Source: Phymatolithon calcareum (lineage: Eukaryota; Rhodophyta; Florideophyceae; Hapalidiales). From it: a DNA stretch of 64,000 nt. Position numbers and translations under genes: made by a program. This document shows positions 41,332-51,775 of the stretch, in pieces. Numbering within the stretch: position 1 is the first letter of the stretch; each line of letters starts with the position of its first letter. The notes beneath the pieces are model-generated. The model did no database searches and was not told where the DNA came from. It saw nothing but the letters and a program-made list of their open reading frames with translations. The stretch spans positions 2,542,001-2,606,000 of the forward strand of contig OZ345364.1 of NCBI GenBank assembly GCA_977006965.1, given 5' to 3'.

Positions 41332-44300
41332 CTAAGATAGACCCGTGTCGACCCAATCTTGTAAAGTTGTAAACTTAAATGCACGTACCTCGAAAAAGCG
41401 CAGGAGTTGACGCTCTTCCAGTGTGTCAGGTATATTGTTGATTCTTGTCCGAATGCCGAAGCGCATGGTAATGTCATGCGTATCTGGCACAACCATCGCA
41501 AACCGCAGAATATCTGGTACTCGTACAAGCTCCATCTGGACGTCTCCTAAACTGCTTATTTTGTACTTCAAGCGTCTGTTTCCGTGTTCAAAAACAACTT
41601 TCTCGTTGCCTGCTTCGGGAGTTGTTTCTTCCAGCACACGCACAAGTGCCACTGCAAGAGTACTGTATGTTGAATGATCAAAAAATGCCTGGACAATCCC
41701 GTTCACAGGCTCAGAAGTGGTTGTTGACATGAATTGGATTGCGTCCCTTCGAACAGCTGCGCCATATATGTTTCTGCCGGCGTAGATCATTTGAGGATCT
41801 GTAGAGACACCTGGACACCAATCGAACTTTGGAACAATTGTAACACTTCGAATTGTCCTCCAGAGAGGCCGGTGCGATGAGCTGTGTTTAGCATCACTTA
41901 TTAAACATTCTGCTTCGTCCACAGTCCTTGAGAAGAGCAAACGTACAACCATAAACTGAAATGCCCTCATTACAACCTCAGATATAGAGGATACTGGAGA
42001 AGGTGGCACCCTCTGTTGCTCGTCGCCGTGTAATCGACCCGCTAAGGGCCCACAATGTATTCCAGTGCTGTCGTTCTCTTCTTCTGCACATAATGATAAA
42101 CGCGCACTCAATAGCTGTGTGGAGACCTGTTCAGGCCTGTAGTTAGTAGCATGATAAGCGACCTTGGTCTCCTTGTGTAAAGCTTCATTCTCGTCCGTAC
42201 CACCTCGTATGATGCAACCAAAAGAGTATAAATGATCCGATACATGGTACATAAGTTGATGAAGCTTCGTGCTTATTTTTAGATGCAGAGCTTCAGCTAG
42301 AGCCACTCCTGCATCAAAGCAAGCTCGCTGAATGGCTTCTATATCTTCTGCAGTTCTGGAAGCTGTACTGGTGCTCGCATTTGTACCTGTAAGTTGCACA
42401 GCTGCCGTTGCTAGAGATAAACTTGCCTGTAGCAACGGATCTGCATCCGGTTTTACGGACTCAGACACACCCATCAGCGCAACCCAGAGAAATGGCGCGA
42501 ATTTCCTCCTTATGCCTCCAGACATCCCATACTGTTTCTGATTCGCTGAATATCGAAACAGGGATATGGAAGGAAGCCTCGCAGACCTGGGAAGGTCAAG
42601 CAACCGCTGAATGATAATGATAATTTGCTGGCTTACTGGCATAGTAAGGTATGGATATTGTGCCAGCCTTTTAAAAGATAGATCCGTAATCGATCTAAAA
42701 ACACCTAGATCCACGACATGCAACTTGTCAAAGCCAATTGAGGAATAGAGAAGGAAAGGTTTAGTTCGTAAACCGTGAAATGCAGCCATTGCTGGAGGGA
42801 ACTCTAAGGCACTGACTGATTTCAAGTGTGCTCTCGCAAGTTTCAATTCCCGCTCGAGTACATGAGAGCGACTGTCATTCGATACTGCACGCGATCGCGC
42901 AATTATTAACTGGCATTTGATTGTGTAGGATACATTTCGAGGCAGTTGGCGAACACCGGTAAGCTGATTCTGTCTCACCTGTGTCAATGTGTTGACTTGA
43001 CGGCTCCCTGCATCTTCTCTTGGTAGCGCCCCCATGCCGTCTGCGGAATCATTTCGAAATTCTTCATCTTCGGTTGTTGGCTCAATTTCTGAAGTTGGAG
43101 TTCGTTCCGCTCTCCTTGGTATGGCGGACTCCATGACGCAACATGAACAATCTCGAAAACTTCCCGCCGACTTCAGTCCAAAAAACAGTCTTTCCTGTGG
43201 CTGATCAGCGATAGTGCAGACAATTCGTGGAAAAATGATTGCTCCTTGGTACATGAATCCGGAGGAAGAGGCTTTGATTAAGTCTTCCATGGCCACAAAC
43301 ATGAATCTCTGGAATAGATGTAGTCGCTCAGTTTTCTTCTGGCTAGTGGTTCTCTCCTCAGAACCATACAAGAGTCTTGGAGAAATACCAACCTCGTGCC
43401 ATTTGCCGGTTTTTCGAAGAATGTTCGTAAACCTCACCCGCAATTTAGATGCGCTTTGTGATACTGACCTGGACAGCGTTGTGCCGTCACAGTAGATGTC
43501 TATGCCGATTATGGCAGACCCTGCGCGCGTAGTTTCTGTATAGGCCTTCATAGCGTTCGCACTGCACGGACCTTGAAATACTCGCTTGCCATCCTTTACG
43601 ACCTTCTTGTAAGGGAGTACACTCCAAAGACCTCCAGAACTGTTCAACTCGGTAAGAAGAAACTTTAGAGTGGAGCGGAACACTCCAGTAGAGTTATTGC
43701 CGAGATGTGTCTTGATTAACGCTGAACGCCATCCCTGATCTTTAGCCTTCCATTTTCGCGCCCTGTCAACATAGGACGCAAAGCTTCGGCTGCTGGGGAA
43801 CGTCCTCGTCACATGTCGGCATTCTTCTGGAATATTCTGTTCAAGAGAGGTGACTAAACGCCAGACAGGTTCCATTTCCGGTACGGTCTGCTTTTTTAGC
43901 GTCACGAATTCAATAAGTGCAGAGCAAGACTTGTGCAAAGCAGAGAATTTGGGAAAGAGCTGTGGTAGACAGCTGTGAATTTCCGTGGAACTGTCCGGGA
44001 AGCTGGAGTAGAATGTAGCAACATCAGCTGCGACGGGCCTTTCGTACGCTGCGTGCATTGGAAGGTGAGCCTCAAGGCTCGCTGGCTCGCTCGGGAGTAA
44101 TGGAAATGCGTTTACGTCATCTTCTTCTTCTTGATCTCCCTCAATTGGCATCTCGTGAAAACGCTGGATGCTCGCCATTCTGGTAGAATCGTCATGTTCT
44201 TCTTCTCTGATTACTGAGGAGAAGTTATCAATACGATCTCTCGCCAACCCCAAGGCTCGATGGGACCGTGTCATATGACTTGACAAATGCTGTAGCGTCC

Positions 44301-44361
44301 CGTACTCTTCGTCGCAGACATCGCACCGGTAGACTCTTGTACTGGGAGTGAGATCTTCCAT
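41332..44361 (-). CDS. Plavaka-like (CMC superfamily) DDE transposase
   Basis: 1009 codons, uninterrupted. The N-terminus has a C2H2 finger (Cys13, Cys16, His29, His34; YRCDVCDEEYGTLQHLSSHM). In the middle, GIDIYCDGTTLSRS matches the position of the first catalytic Asp of Plavaka/CACTA enzymes. A Cys cluster (RDCSCCVMES) follows, then FDKLHVVDLGVFRS (the LH-x3-x-GVF block with a second Asp) and SGGIRRKFAPFLWVAL. The C-terminal region KLHQLMYHVSDHLYSFG and GGTDENEALHKETKVAYHAT corresponds to the family block with the conserved Glu and LHK. The intact long frame suggests that the copy could still encode an active cut-and-paste enzyme. It is divergently paired with a plus-strand gene starting 485 bp away, as in two-gene CMC elements. 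Confidence 0.82.
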   Translation of the reverse strand: MEDLTPSTRVYRCDVCDEEYGTLQHLSSHMTRSHRALGLARDRIDNFSSVIREEEHDDSTRMASIQRFHEMPIEGDQEEEDDVNAFPLLPSEPASLEAHLPMHAAYERPVAADVATFYSSFPDSSTEIHSCLPQLFPKFSALHKSCSALIEFVTLKKQTVPEMEPVWRLVTSLEQNIPEECRHVTRTFPSSRSFASYVDRARKWKAKDQGWRSALIKTHLGNNSTGVFRSTLKFLLTELNSSGGLWSVLPYKKVVKDGKRVFQGPCSANAMKAYTETTRAGSAIIGIDIYCDGTTLSRSVSQSASKLRVRFTNILRKTGKWHEVGISPRLLYGSEERTTSQKKTERLHLFQRFMFVAMEDLIKASSSGFMYQGAIIFPRIVCTIADQPQERLFFGLKSAGSFRDCSCCVMESAIPRRAERTPTSEIEPTTEDEEFRNDSADGMGALPREDAGSRQVNTLTQVRQNQLTGVRQLPRNVSYTIKCQLIIARSRAVSNDSRSHVLERELKLARAHLKSVSALEFPPAMAAFHGLRTKPFLLYSSIGFDKLHVVDLGVFRSITDLSFKRLAQYPYLTMPVSQQIIIIIQRLLDLPRSARLPSISLFRYSANQKQYGMSGGIRRKFAPFLWVALMGVSESVKPDADPLLQASLSLATAAVQLTGTNASTSTASRTAEDIEAIQRACFDAGVALAEALHLKISTKLHQLMYHVSDHLYSFGCIIRGGTDENEALHKETKVAYHATNYRPEQVSTQLLSARLSLCAEEENDSTGIHCGPLAGRLHGDEQQRVPPSPVSSISEVVMRAFQFMVVRLLFSRTVDEAECLISDAKHSSSHRPLWRTIRSVTIVPKFDWCPGVSTDPQMIYAGRNIYGAAVRRDAIQFMSTTTSEPVNGIVQAFFDHSTYSTLAVALVRVLEETTPEAGNEKVVFEHGNRRLKYKISSLGDVQMELVRVPDILRFAMVVPDTHDITMRFGIRTRINNIPDTLEERQLLRFFEVRAFKFTTLQDWVDTGLS

Positions 44362-44845
44362 GAGAGCGCTTCAACGGATGATAGTGGACAATCGCAGGTC
44401 CTCGGTGCTCGTCCTCAGAGCGATAGCAAAGAGAACGTCTGAAGTTTCAAACCTTTTTAGGGAAGGGGTTTCCAGGAGAGTACTGAATTCCGGTTTCTGG
44501 TTCAGAACTAAGGTCGTACAATGCTGAAACACATATTTTCAAATTAATTTTTTTAACTCGGATTCCCAAATTTTTGATAAAATTGGGTCTCAATCTGGCA
44601 CACTACTGAGATTATTTGCTCTCCTGCGAGCAAGGGAGCTCCAGGAGTTTGCTTTTGCCGAAGCGAAACCAAGGCGCACCCGAAACGCCACCTCACCACT
44701 TCAAAATGAGACCCCCATCCCGGGAATACGAGTACAGTGCATCAGCTCTGAGACTGCCGTTCACCAGAAAAGCCGCGAACACGCTCGATACACTTGTCTG
44801 TGTTGCGCGATCTCTGATTGTGAAACGGACAGCACAGTCTGCGGG
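44362..44845. promoter_or_regulatory. divergent promoter region of the Plavaka-like element
   Basis: This 484-bp gap separates the start of the minus-strand transposase and the start of the plus-strand accessory gene, so it should drive both. AT-rich sequence at 44540-44590 is the only compositional feature; no clear TATA box at a standard distance. Confidence 0.45.
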
Positions 44846-46902
44846 ATGGCTCCGCCAAAACCGACTCGCGGGCGTCCGAGAAGTGGACTGAGTAAGCCCG
44901 CCGGCTCGTCACGGCGGAGATCAGCTAAGAAGGGGTCTACCTCAGCGACTGCGCGGAACGCGAATCAGGAAGAAAATGCACATGCGCGAAATGCACGCAC
45001 GGAGGAAGGAACCCTTCCTCTAATTAATTAAGGTGCTAGACGAGTACAGACCGAGGGCGAACAGCAGGCTTCACAGCATTTATCAGGCCTGCTGGGCACG
45101 CCTTTCCCGATTTTGGGATCGCTCGAGTCTGAAGCTGCGGAACGGCAGCGTAACCAACCCATGCTCGATGTTCCAAGTTCAAACGTACAAAATATTCAAC
45201 GATGGGTGCTACCGGAAGCGTCAAGTCATCTCCAAGCACCTCCAAACGCCCAGGAACAATTTCCACAGACAAAAGAAATGCATGCTCGGAATGGCGTCGC
45301 CTACGGAGAATCGTCAAATCAATCTCATCTTCTTGCTCGTATGCAGCAGGATTCTGAACACCGAAACGCAAGTCTAGGTGTAGATAGCGGTCACTTCCGC
45401 GCCCGCCAGAGCTCATCAATACGTTCTCCGCTCCATATGGGGACCCAGGCTCGACAAGCACCGCTTACCCAGAGTCAATATAATGTTACGATTTACTCTG
45501 TGCCCGTTTAACGTCGACCTGGACAGCAATCCAACCTACTGACGAGAGCTCCTACTGGTCAGAATGCGCCTTCAGCCTCACCGGAAATTGCACCTCTGCA
45601 ATCCCGCCTTGGCGCTCGAAGTCAACCACTGTCTTACCTACATTCCCGACCTCGAGTGCCACAGAGCTCACCACCTACAGCTCTTGCAAATACGCCAATT
45701 GAATCTCGACGTGGCGTGCATACCGAAATGCAAACAGGAGCTCTCGCACGAGTATCAATTGGGCAGACTGTACACCCCAGCTCTCCGAGAAATGCAACCT
45801 CTCTGCCTGCCAGAGATAGTGGCGGTGGATCTATTGACCCTGTAAATGCAGGGATACACTTACTTCCGCATAATCAGACGCTCACGGCCGCACACACTCC
45901 ATCAATTCCCTTTCAATCTATCTCGCGTCTTGAACGCGACGAAATATGCCATGGTCAGGCACAGCGGGTGTTGATTCCAGAAGATAGTCCTCATTTGGGC
46001 GCAGCTGCGGCCCACCGGCATCATACATCTTCGCGGATCCCGAGGAATCACGTCCATTTTCTCCTCAAATCCGGGAAACTACTCACAGGCAGGGCATTCG
46101 TGCCATCAATCATCCGCTTGGAACTGTCCAAGAGACGGGAGATATCGCAGATGGCTCTACACCACTTGAGCGTGGTCCGCCGCGTCCTGGGCCAGTTCAT
46201 CGTGCTCAAAGTCTCGAAGTTCGAAATCGCGAGGTGCTGCAGAACCAAGAGGCCGTTGAACAGGCGGGAAGGGCTCATCGTGATCGACGCGAGCGACCTA
46301 CTGTCCCCCGAACCCCCCGCCTTTCTGACAACTCGTCTTCGCGAGCTATGCAAAGCCTAGAAGAGTCAATGGCAAACAAGTTTTCCGAACTATTTGACCG
46401 CATCAAGTCACTCGAAAACGCAACAATATCAATGGGAGAGAACATTTGTGGCGGTTTAGATGGCGCTAGGGCAGATAACGATTCTTCGGCAAAAATGGTT
46501 GTTGAGTGCCAGAAAGATGTCGGGGAGAAGATATGTCAATCTTTGAGCACAATCAGTGGCACACGCGCTTCGGAAAATGAGCAAAACTATTCCGATACGC
46601 TGGCGAAGGTAATAACTTCAAAGCTCATTCTTTCTCTTTCGACTCTTTTTGTCCTCTGATAACTTGCATTTCTTTTTCAGATTTCCAAGTACGTGGAGAC
46701 TCTCGCAATTGGGCGGAAAGGTGTTCATGTCTCCCACGGTCCGGCATGGGCGCAAGAAGTACTATTCTGTAACGAGAAGTTGAATCGGGCCTTGAATTCC
46801 CAGGCTGCAGACGACTGCCGGACACCTGTATTTCTCTCCCCGAACGTTCACAGTCCTTTACCCTCTAGTGAAGTTGAGCGGCTGAGACTTCTTTCGTGTT
46901 AA
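44846..46902 (+). pseudogene. AT-hook/coiled-coil accessory gene of the Plavaka-like element, disrupted
   Basis: A single frame runs from ATG 44846 (MAPPKPTRGRPRSG, with an AT-hook RGRPR core) to about 46050, with only two in-frame stops (TAA 45029-45031 and 45509-45511). A frameshift then leads to the frame that ends in a probable coiled coil (MANKFSELFDRIKSLENATI). A GT-AG intron at 46609-46680 (72 nt, branch-like CTGATAAC, TTTTTCAG) keeps the frame open into a last exon (ISKYVETLAIGRKGVHVSH...) ending TAA 46900-46902. The middle is Pro/Ser/Arg rich. Many CMC elements carry a second DNA-binding protein beside the transposase; this looks like such a gene, now decayed. Sequencing error or stop readthrough are the alternatives. 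Confidence 0.55.
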
Positions 46903-47269
46903 AAGAGCTTCAGAGATTTAAGTAATTTTACTCCAGATGATAAAATTGATCTTTCGCGGTGAGTTCCGAATTCCTGATCAGATCCGTCCCTATCCACTGT
47001 AGATCGGAGATCCGAAATATCTAGGACAATGTAGCGTGACAACAGGATCACGCCACCAGTAGCCCCCATTCTCAGCCAGCTCTCTTGACCGTACGTGAAC
47101 ATTATTTTCGGACATGGGCAAGTGTTCCGCCTATGCCATGAGAACGACTCGGAGATGTCTCCGTGAACGGTTCCGCTGTTCACTGGAACTGGCTGCAGAA
47201 TGACCCAATCTTCGATTTCTATTGAGGATTGCAATTCATTGCAATGTCAATCCATTTTAACCGACCCCT
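46903..47269. other. right flank of the accessory gene
   Basis: Holds the candidate subterminal block at 47135-47195 that resembles 41025-41060 in direct orientation. Otherwise no feature. It ends at the sharp left boundary of duplication copy B. Confidence 0.4.
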
Positions 47270-47521
47270 GCCTCTGAAGCATGAATCTGATCATCAGACT
47301 CATGCCTTGCAGTCCATTGACGAAAGCGAGTTCCTCGATCTTTGGGCTATTGCATATGGCCTTCATTTCGCACTAACGGTATGACGATGAATCTATACTG
47401 TAACCTGCATTGAATGCTTTGGCCAACGTACACAATAGAGGCTTACGTTACCCATTTTCAGTTGCAACTCGAAAGACGTGAACAGCTTGCACGTCAATCA
47501 GTTCTTCTCGTCAAACAATGA
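47270..47521 (+). pseudogene. 3' part of an unidentified spliced gene, copy B
   Basis: Same structure as in copy A: LQSIDESEFLDLWAIAYGLH, a phase-0 intron of about 83 nt (from about 47379, GTATGA, to TTTTCAG near 47461), then LQLERREQLARQSVLLVKQ and a stop near 47519. One replacement (Ala to Glu) relative to A in the last exon. Upstream sequence is unrelated to A. Confidence 0.35.
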
Positions 47522-47825
47522 AGAATTTTTGGGTCTCGGCAGGAACAGGTCTGCAATCTAGGTCTTCTCCAATTTTGACGCTCAGAATGACAATAAAAAC
47601 TGAGGATTTTTCCGTCTCGACCAACCGATCTGCGCGGGCTTGCACACAATGTGTGAAACAAGCCGAAAGTGAGAGCAGTTTATATTTTAATGTAGGTAGC
47701 AACTGAGGCAGCCTTGAAATAAAAAAATAAAAATTGAACCGAATGCTCCCGAAACACTGCTAAAGATTAGAGTACACGCAAAGGTCCGAGAGATCCGGCA
47801 AGAGTATGGACACTCAAGTGCCAAC

Positions 47826-48332
47826 ATGATTCATTCACACTCGTTCGCTTCGTTTCTGCTAACTCTTCTGGTCGTTCAAGGTCAGCTAATCGTCCAGGAC
47901 CCTGATGAAGTCTTACTGCCTCGAAACTCAACAAGAATCGAAAGCTTTGTATTCTGCCCATGCTCGAAAAGCGAAAGAGGATTCACAAACGATTCTACAA
48001 AAATCCTCTTGGACGGCTTTGCAAATCTAGTTGCTTCTGTTGAGGAGGAAACAAAACGAAACCTGAGCACCCTGGAGATCGCTCGAAACCTTGTGTCGAA
48101 CGCAAGTCTAGAAATGGAGATATGCAGAGTTGTCAATGGATATGAAGCTTGCGTAAATGCGGACTTCGCTCTTCGGATGCAATCGAATTTCACTTTCTGT
48201 GTATACGACAAGTTGACTCAAAAAAATGTTGTCCCGCGCGGAAGGTTTTTCGCTTCAACCGGGAAATGCAGTGATAGTATTTTCACAAGGTCAATTGATT
48301 CTAAGCTTTCTTTTCCGGAAAACGATGTGTAA
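47826..48332 (+). CDS. small secreted cysteine-containing protein, copy B
   Basis: 168 aa, with signal peptide SFASFLLTLLVVQGQL, the same Cys pairs and sequons as copy A (29112-29618), and two replacements only. The start ATG is conserved and preceded by identical sequence. An extracellular role is inferred from the signal peptide; family unknown. Confidence 0.65.
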   Translation: MIHSHSFASFLLTLLVVQGQLIVQDPDEVLLPRNSTRIESFVFCPCSKSERGFTNDSTKILLDGFANLVASVEEETKRNLSTLEIARNLVSNASLEMEICRVVNGYEACVNADFALRMQSNFTFCVYDKLTQKNVVPRGRFFASTGKCSDSIFTRSIDSKLSFPENDV

Positions 48333-49650
48333 ACTCACACGGAGAGTGCTCTTGTCAGTGCTATTAGTAACCCGGAACCGTGCAAGGATGTTAGAAGAAA
48401 CGAGTAAGGGAGTAGCCCAGCTCTCGAAACTGTTGTGTTAGTGTCCATTGCACGTGGTCAATCGAGGCCTCTGTGCTACTTTGAGTCACGAAATAATTGT
48501 GGATGAGTCTCTCAAATCCATGAAAAAATAAAAGGGAGGCAAATGACACTACGCTTCAGACTTTCAGCATGTGAACAGCATTAAGCTTGCGCTCAATAGA
48601 AGGTGTTTTCGTGGAACGGGACTGCAATCACTCTGAACAACGTTCGTTTTTTCCAGGGTATTCATTTGGACGGACCTGTTTGGAGAATTTCCTCTGTGGA
48701 AAGAGATTTGATGATGATAAGTATAGCCACGGACGTCGTCGAATTGGAAAAGCTGCACAAGAGTGCAACTCCAACAAATCCAAATGGGATTGTTCTGGCT
48801 TAGAACAGCTATTCAAAAAGTTAGAAAATCGACAATTTTCTTACACTTGCAAGCCCCATATGATAGAATATTGAAAGACAGACTCATTTCGTTGATATGG
48901 ACGACGGTTTTCTGGTTAATCAAGGTTAAGAACAAATCGTCGTCCAAATCAATGATGTCACACTCGCTGCAATGCATCTGCTTCGTCGTAATTGGGGACA
49001 GCAGACAAGCAATAGAGAAAATAAACGCGGGCCTACCCTGGGCTTTTTCAATTGTCCTACCCTATTCAGAAAAGCTGGCGGGAAGCATGGCAAAGGCTCC
49101 GATGAATAAGGGGTTGAAGAAATGACTTGGATTTAAAATGTTGGCTGGCGACGTGGTTCTTCTCTCTAAAACTGCTGAGACCTTCCATTGTGACAGAAAA
49201 AGATGAACGAATCACGAGAGTGGAAAGCGCTGATTACCTTAACGCAAAATTTGATGTCGAGGACCTTCAAGGCTCAAAAAAGTGTACGTCTGGAGAATTT
49301 TTGAATTGAGTGCCAAGCAATATCAGGTAAAAGTGTAACATGAGAGAACAATGCGCTTTATCTTGGTATACGAAGGTCAGTATCTATTCATTAGGTCTCG
49401 GTCCGCTCTTCTTCTTTGAAGGGTTTAAAGAACGGCCAGAGCACTCCATATAGACAGCGGGAGTCTAAGGCGATTTGTACTCGAAAGTAATACCAAGATT
49501 CTATCCTACACAAAGTGAAGCGTGCCTATAGTCACAAAAGGTAACATAATGGTTACCTGTTGTGGCTACGTTTGGTGGTAGATGAACTAATTTGATTACG
49601 TGTACAGAAATATTCATAGTCTCTTCAGTGAGATGGGATACGTAAGGATT
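48333..49650. other. weakly coding stretch, copy B
   Basis: Contains a 120-codon plus-strand frame (48763-49125, including LISLIWTTVFWLIKV and LPWAFSIVLPYSEKLAG) that is intact here but frameshifted in copy A. It has no domain that I recognise. The remainder is shared with A and has no gene. Confidence 0.35.
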
Positions 49651-49651
49651 T

Positions 49652-49916
49652 ATTTGAAAGCTCCCAACGCCTCACTTAGGAGTAACAGGCCTAGCTTTTC
49701 GAACGGTTTTCTTATGTAGCGTAGTCTGGTCACTCGCGCCCTCCTTGATTCGTGTTTTCTCTATTGAAAAGTGCACATTTGAGTCGCCATCTTCCACATC
49801 AGGGCCCATCTGTGATGATAATAAAATGCGTTGGAGTGCGACCAGCTCAATTACCGCTGTGATACCAAAGTACTCACGCAGTATTGATTTTCTCCACAAT
49901 GGCTCTCTTTAAACAT
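49652..49916 (-). mobile_element. LINE 3'-end fragment, copy B
   Basis: Paralogue of 31052-31316 (LWRKSILREYFGITAVIELV), one of the fragments that predate the duplication. Non-functional. Confidence 0.8.
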
Positions 49917-51292
49917 TAGCCTTTAGGCATCTCAGCCGTGTCGTCCTGTCCCATAAGCAGAGGATCCCTGGTAGTTTGGTCTATTCAATGGGAATCGTCG
50001 CTGAGCTTCCACTTGTTTCCAGCGCCCATACCTCGATTACTTCTTTTCTTCTGTCCTTCTTCCATACTGCTCCCTGTTCCGCTTTTTGTAAGGCTTTTCT
50101 CAAGCTCTAGTGAGAGAAGTTCACAGCTTTGTACTTCTTTAGTATAGCCCTTGTGGGAATACACAATGCGGTTTTCTCACGTTCTGGCAGAGCAAAGAAA
50201 CAAGCACAGGACTCGGAACAAGAGCTCGCGACAGGATCGAGTGCTGGCGACCATTGAATCCTTTTAATTTCCACATTGATCAAAAGCAAATAGAACATAG
50301 GAGAGTGACGGTGCTCATTTGACCCTGATTTCATGTCTTCTATGAAATAGACAACAAAAAATTGTGCTTGTAGTCATCTGACTGTTGCACTTCGAGCATC
50401 GAAAAGATAACGTTCAAAACTGGAGGAGACTATGGTGCTGAAGAGCACTTCATAGGATGACCTTCTATATGTCCGAAGTGCAAATAGATGAGAAGTTCAA
50501 GACGATTTACGCTATTCGGTCGCCTTTATATGGAGCATTCTGCAAAAGTTTGTCCACGCACGTCATCATATCTACTCGAAATCATGGTTTCAGTGCCCGC
50601 GGGTCTTCAGCGCAGATGAAACAGTAGTGGGTCAAACAATAGTGTCAGAATGAATCATCTGGCATCAAATATGTGACATTTTCCTTCACCTCCGTACGCA
50701 CATATCAGCCCAACTGCACGTACCTAATAAAAATATTTCGCGTCGACGACCTCGAGCAACAAATGAGCCTTGAGCATCTAGCTATCTATAGCGCAAAAGG
50801 AAACGTGCGCTATTGAGCTCATCTCTGCTTCACAAGTGTTTGCTTGTACGTCACGCGAAACAATGGGATCTAAGACTTCATTTCGTTCATAGATTCCTGT
50901 GACAACAGTCTACTTGCTTTAGAGCATTCCGGCACTCGCGCCTCGCGAAAGATACGCATCGTGGAGCGTACCCTCGATCCTTGAATATTCTGCTGCAGTC
51001 GAAGATCGCAAGGCGTCCAACAAACTGTGCGGAAACGGCTCAAACACAGAGAAGCACTCTCGCTAGCAGGTGGAACGTCGAAGATTGTGCGACGTCCGCG
51101 AAAGGATACGAACGCGGACCCTGTATATGACAAGGGGGACAGGAAGGGCATTGACGTCTGGCCCCAGCATCGCCGACCGCGTGTTTTGCATACACACGAC
51201 TAAGCAATGACTGTCTAGTATCCGAGCTTATTGACCCTATACTCTATAAGAGAATTGGAGCACGTAGTCGATAATACCATGGCAGCCATCAA
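49917..51292. other. stretch without gene, copy B
   Basis: Collinear with 31317-32800 of A without the SINE insertion. B has a 22-bp addition near 50895-50915 relative to A. No supported gene. Confidence 0.45.
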
Positions 51293-51341
51293 TCTTTACG
51301 TTGACATCAGGACATATTATGTACTGATGTCAACGTAAAGA
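51293..51341. repeat. perfect hairpin, copy B only
   Basis: Arms 51293-51310 and 51324-51341 (18 nt, TCTTTACGTTGACATCAG and its complement) with a 13-nt loop. Copy A has the left arm and loop but not the right arm (32787-32815). In B the right arm is part of an insertion of about 40 nt. Confidence 0.93.
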
Positions 51342-51775
51342 ACTTGCGTAGGTGCTCTTAACAAAGTATGTCCCAGGCGTGGATGCCGCATAAGCTTCAA
51401 ATCTTGAATAAAACAGTGGTTAAGCACTGTTTTATTCAAAGACATCCTGCAACTGAGCCCACAAATGAGTCTGTAAAAGTTGCAAATATCAATCAAAAAA
51501 AAGACTAGTTGCTATATAAGAATGTTTCTCTCTTTGCAGTGCCGTAGAAATGCCGGAGGAACCCTGGAACAGTGCCAGTTTGTCCGCCGCATTCGGCAGT
51601 TAAATGAATGTAGAACACTGTCTTAGGTACGAACCTGGCTGATGGACTTGGGTCTTTCACACGAACCACTTCGCAGTGTCTAGGGTAGAAAAGCACCAGC
51701 ACATAATGCATGTGCTACTCTACATCGTGTTTCTTATCTGCTTTCCATCTTCGCCACCCGATCCGCCGAAGGAGC
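51342..51775. promoter_or_regulatory. upstream region of the membrane-protein gene, copy B
   Basis: Repeats the hairpin (near 51404-51440), the TATA-like GCTATATAAG (about 51510) and the TTCTCTCTTTGCAG tract (about 51526-51539) of copy A. Differences from A are few. Confidence 0.35.
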
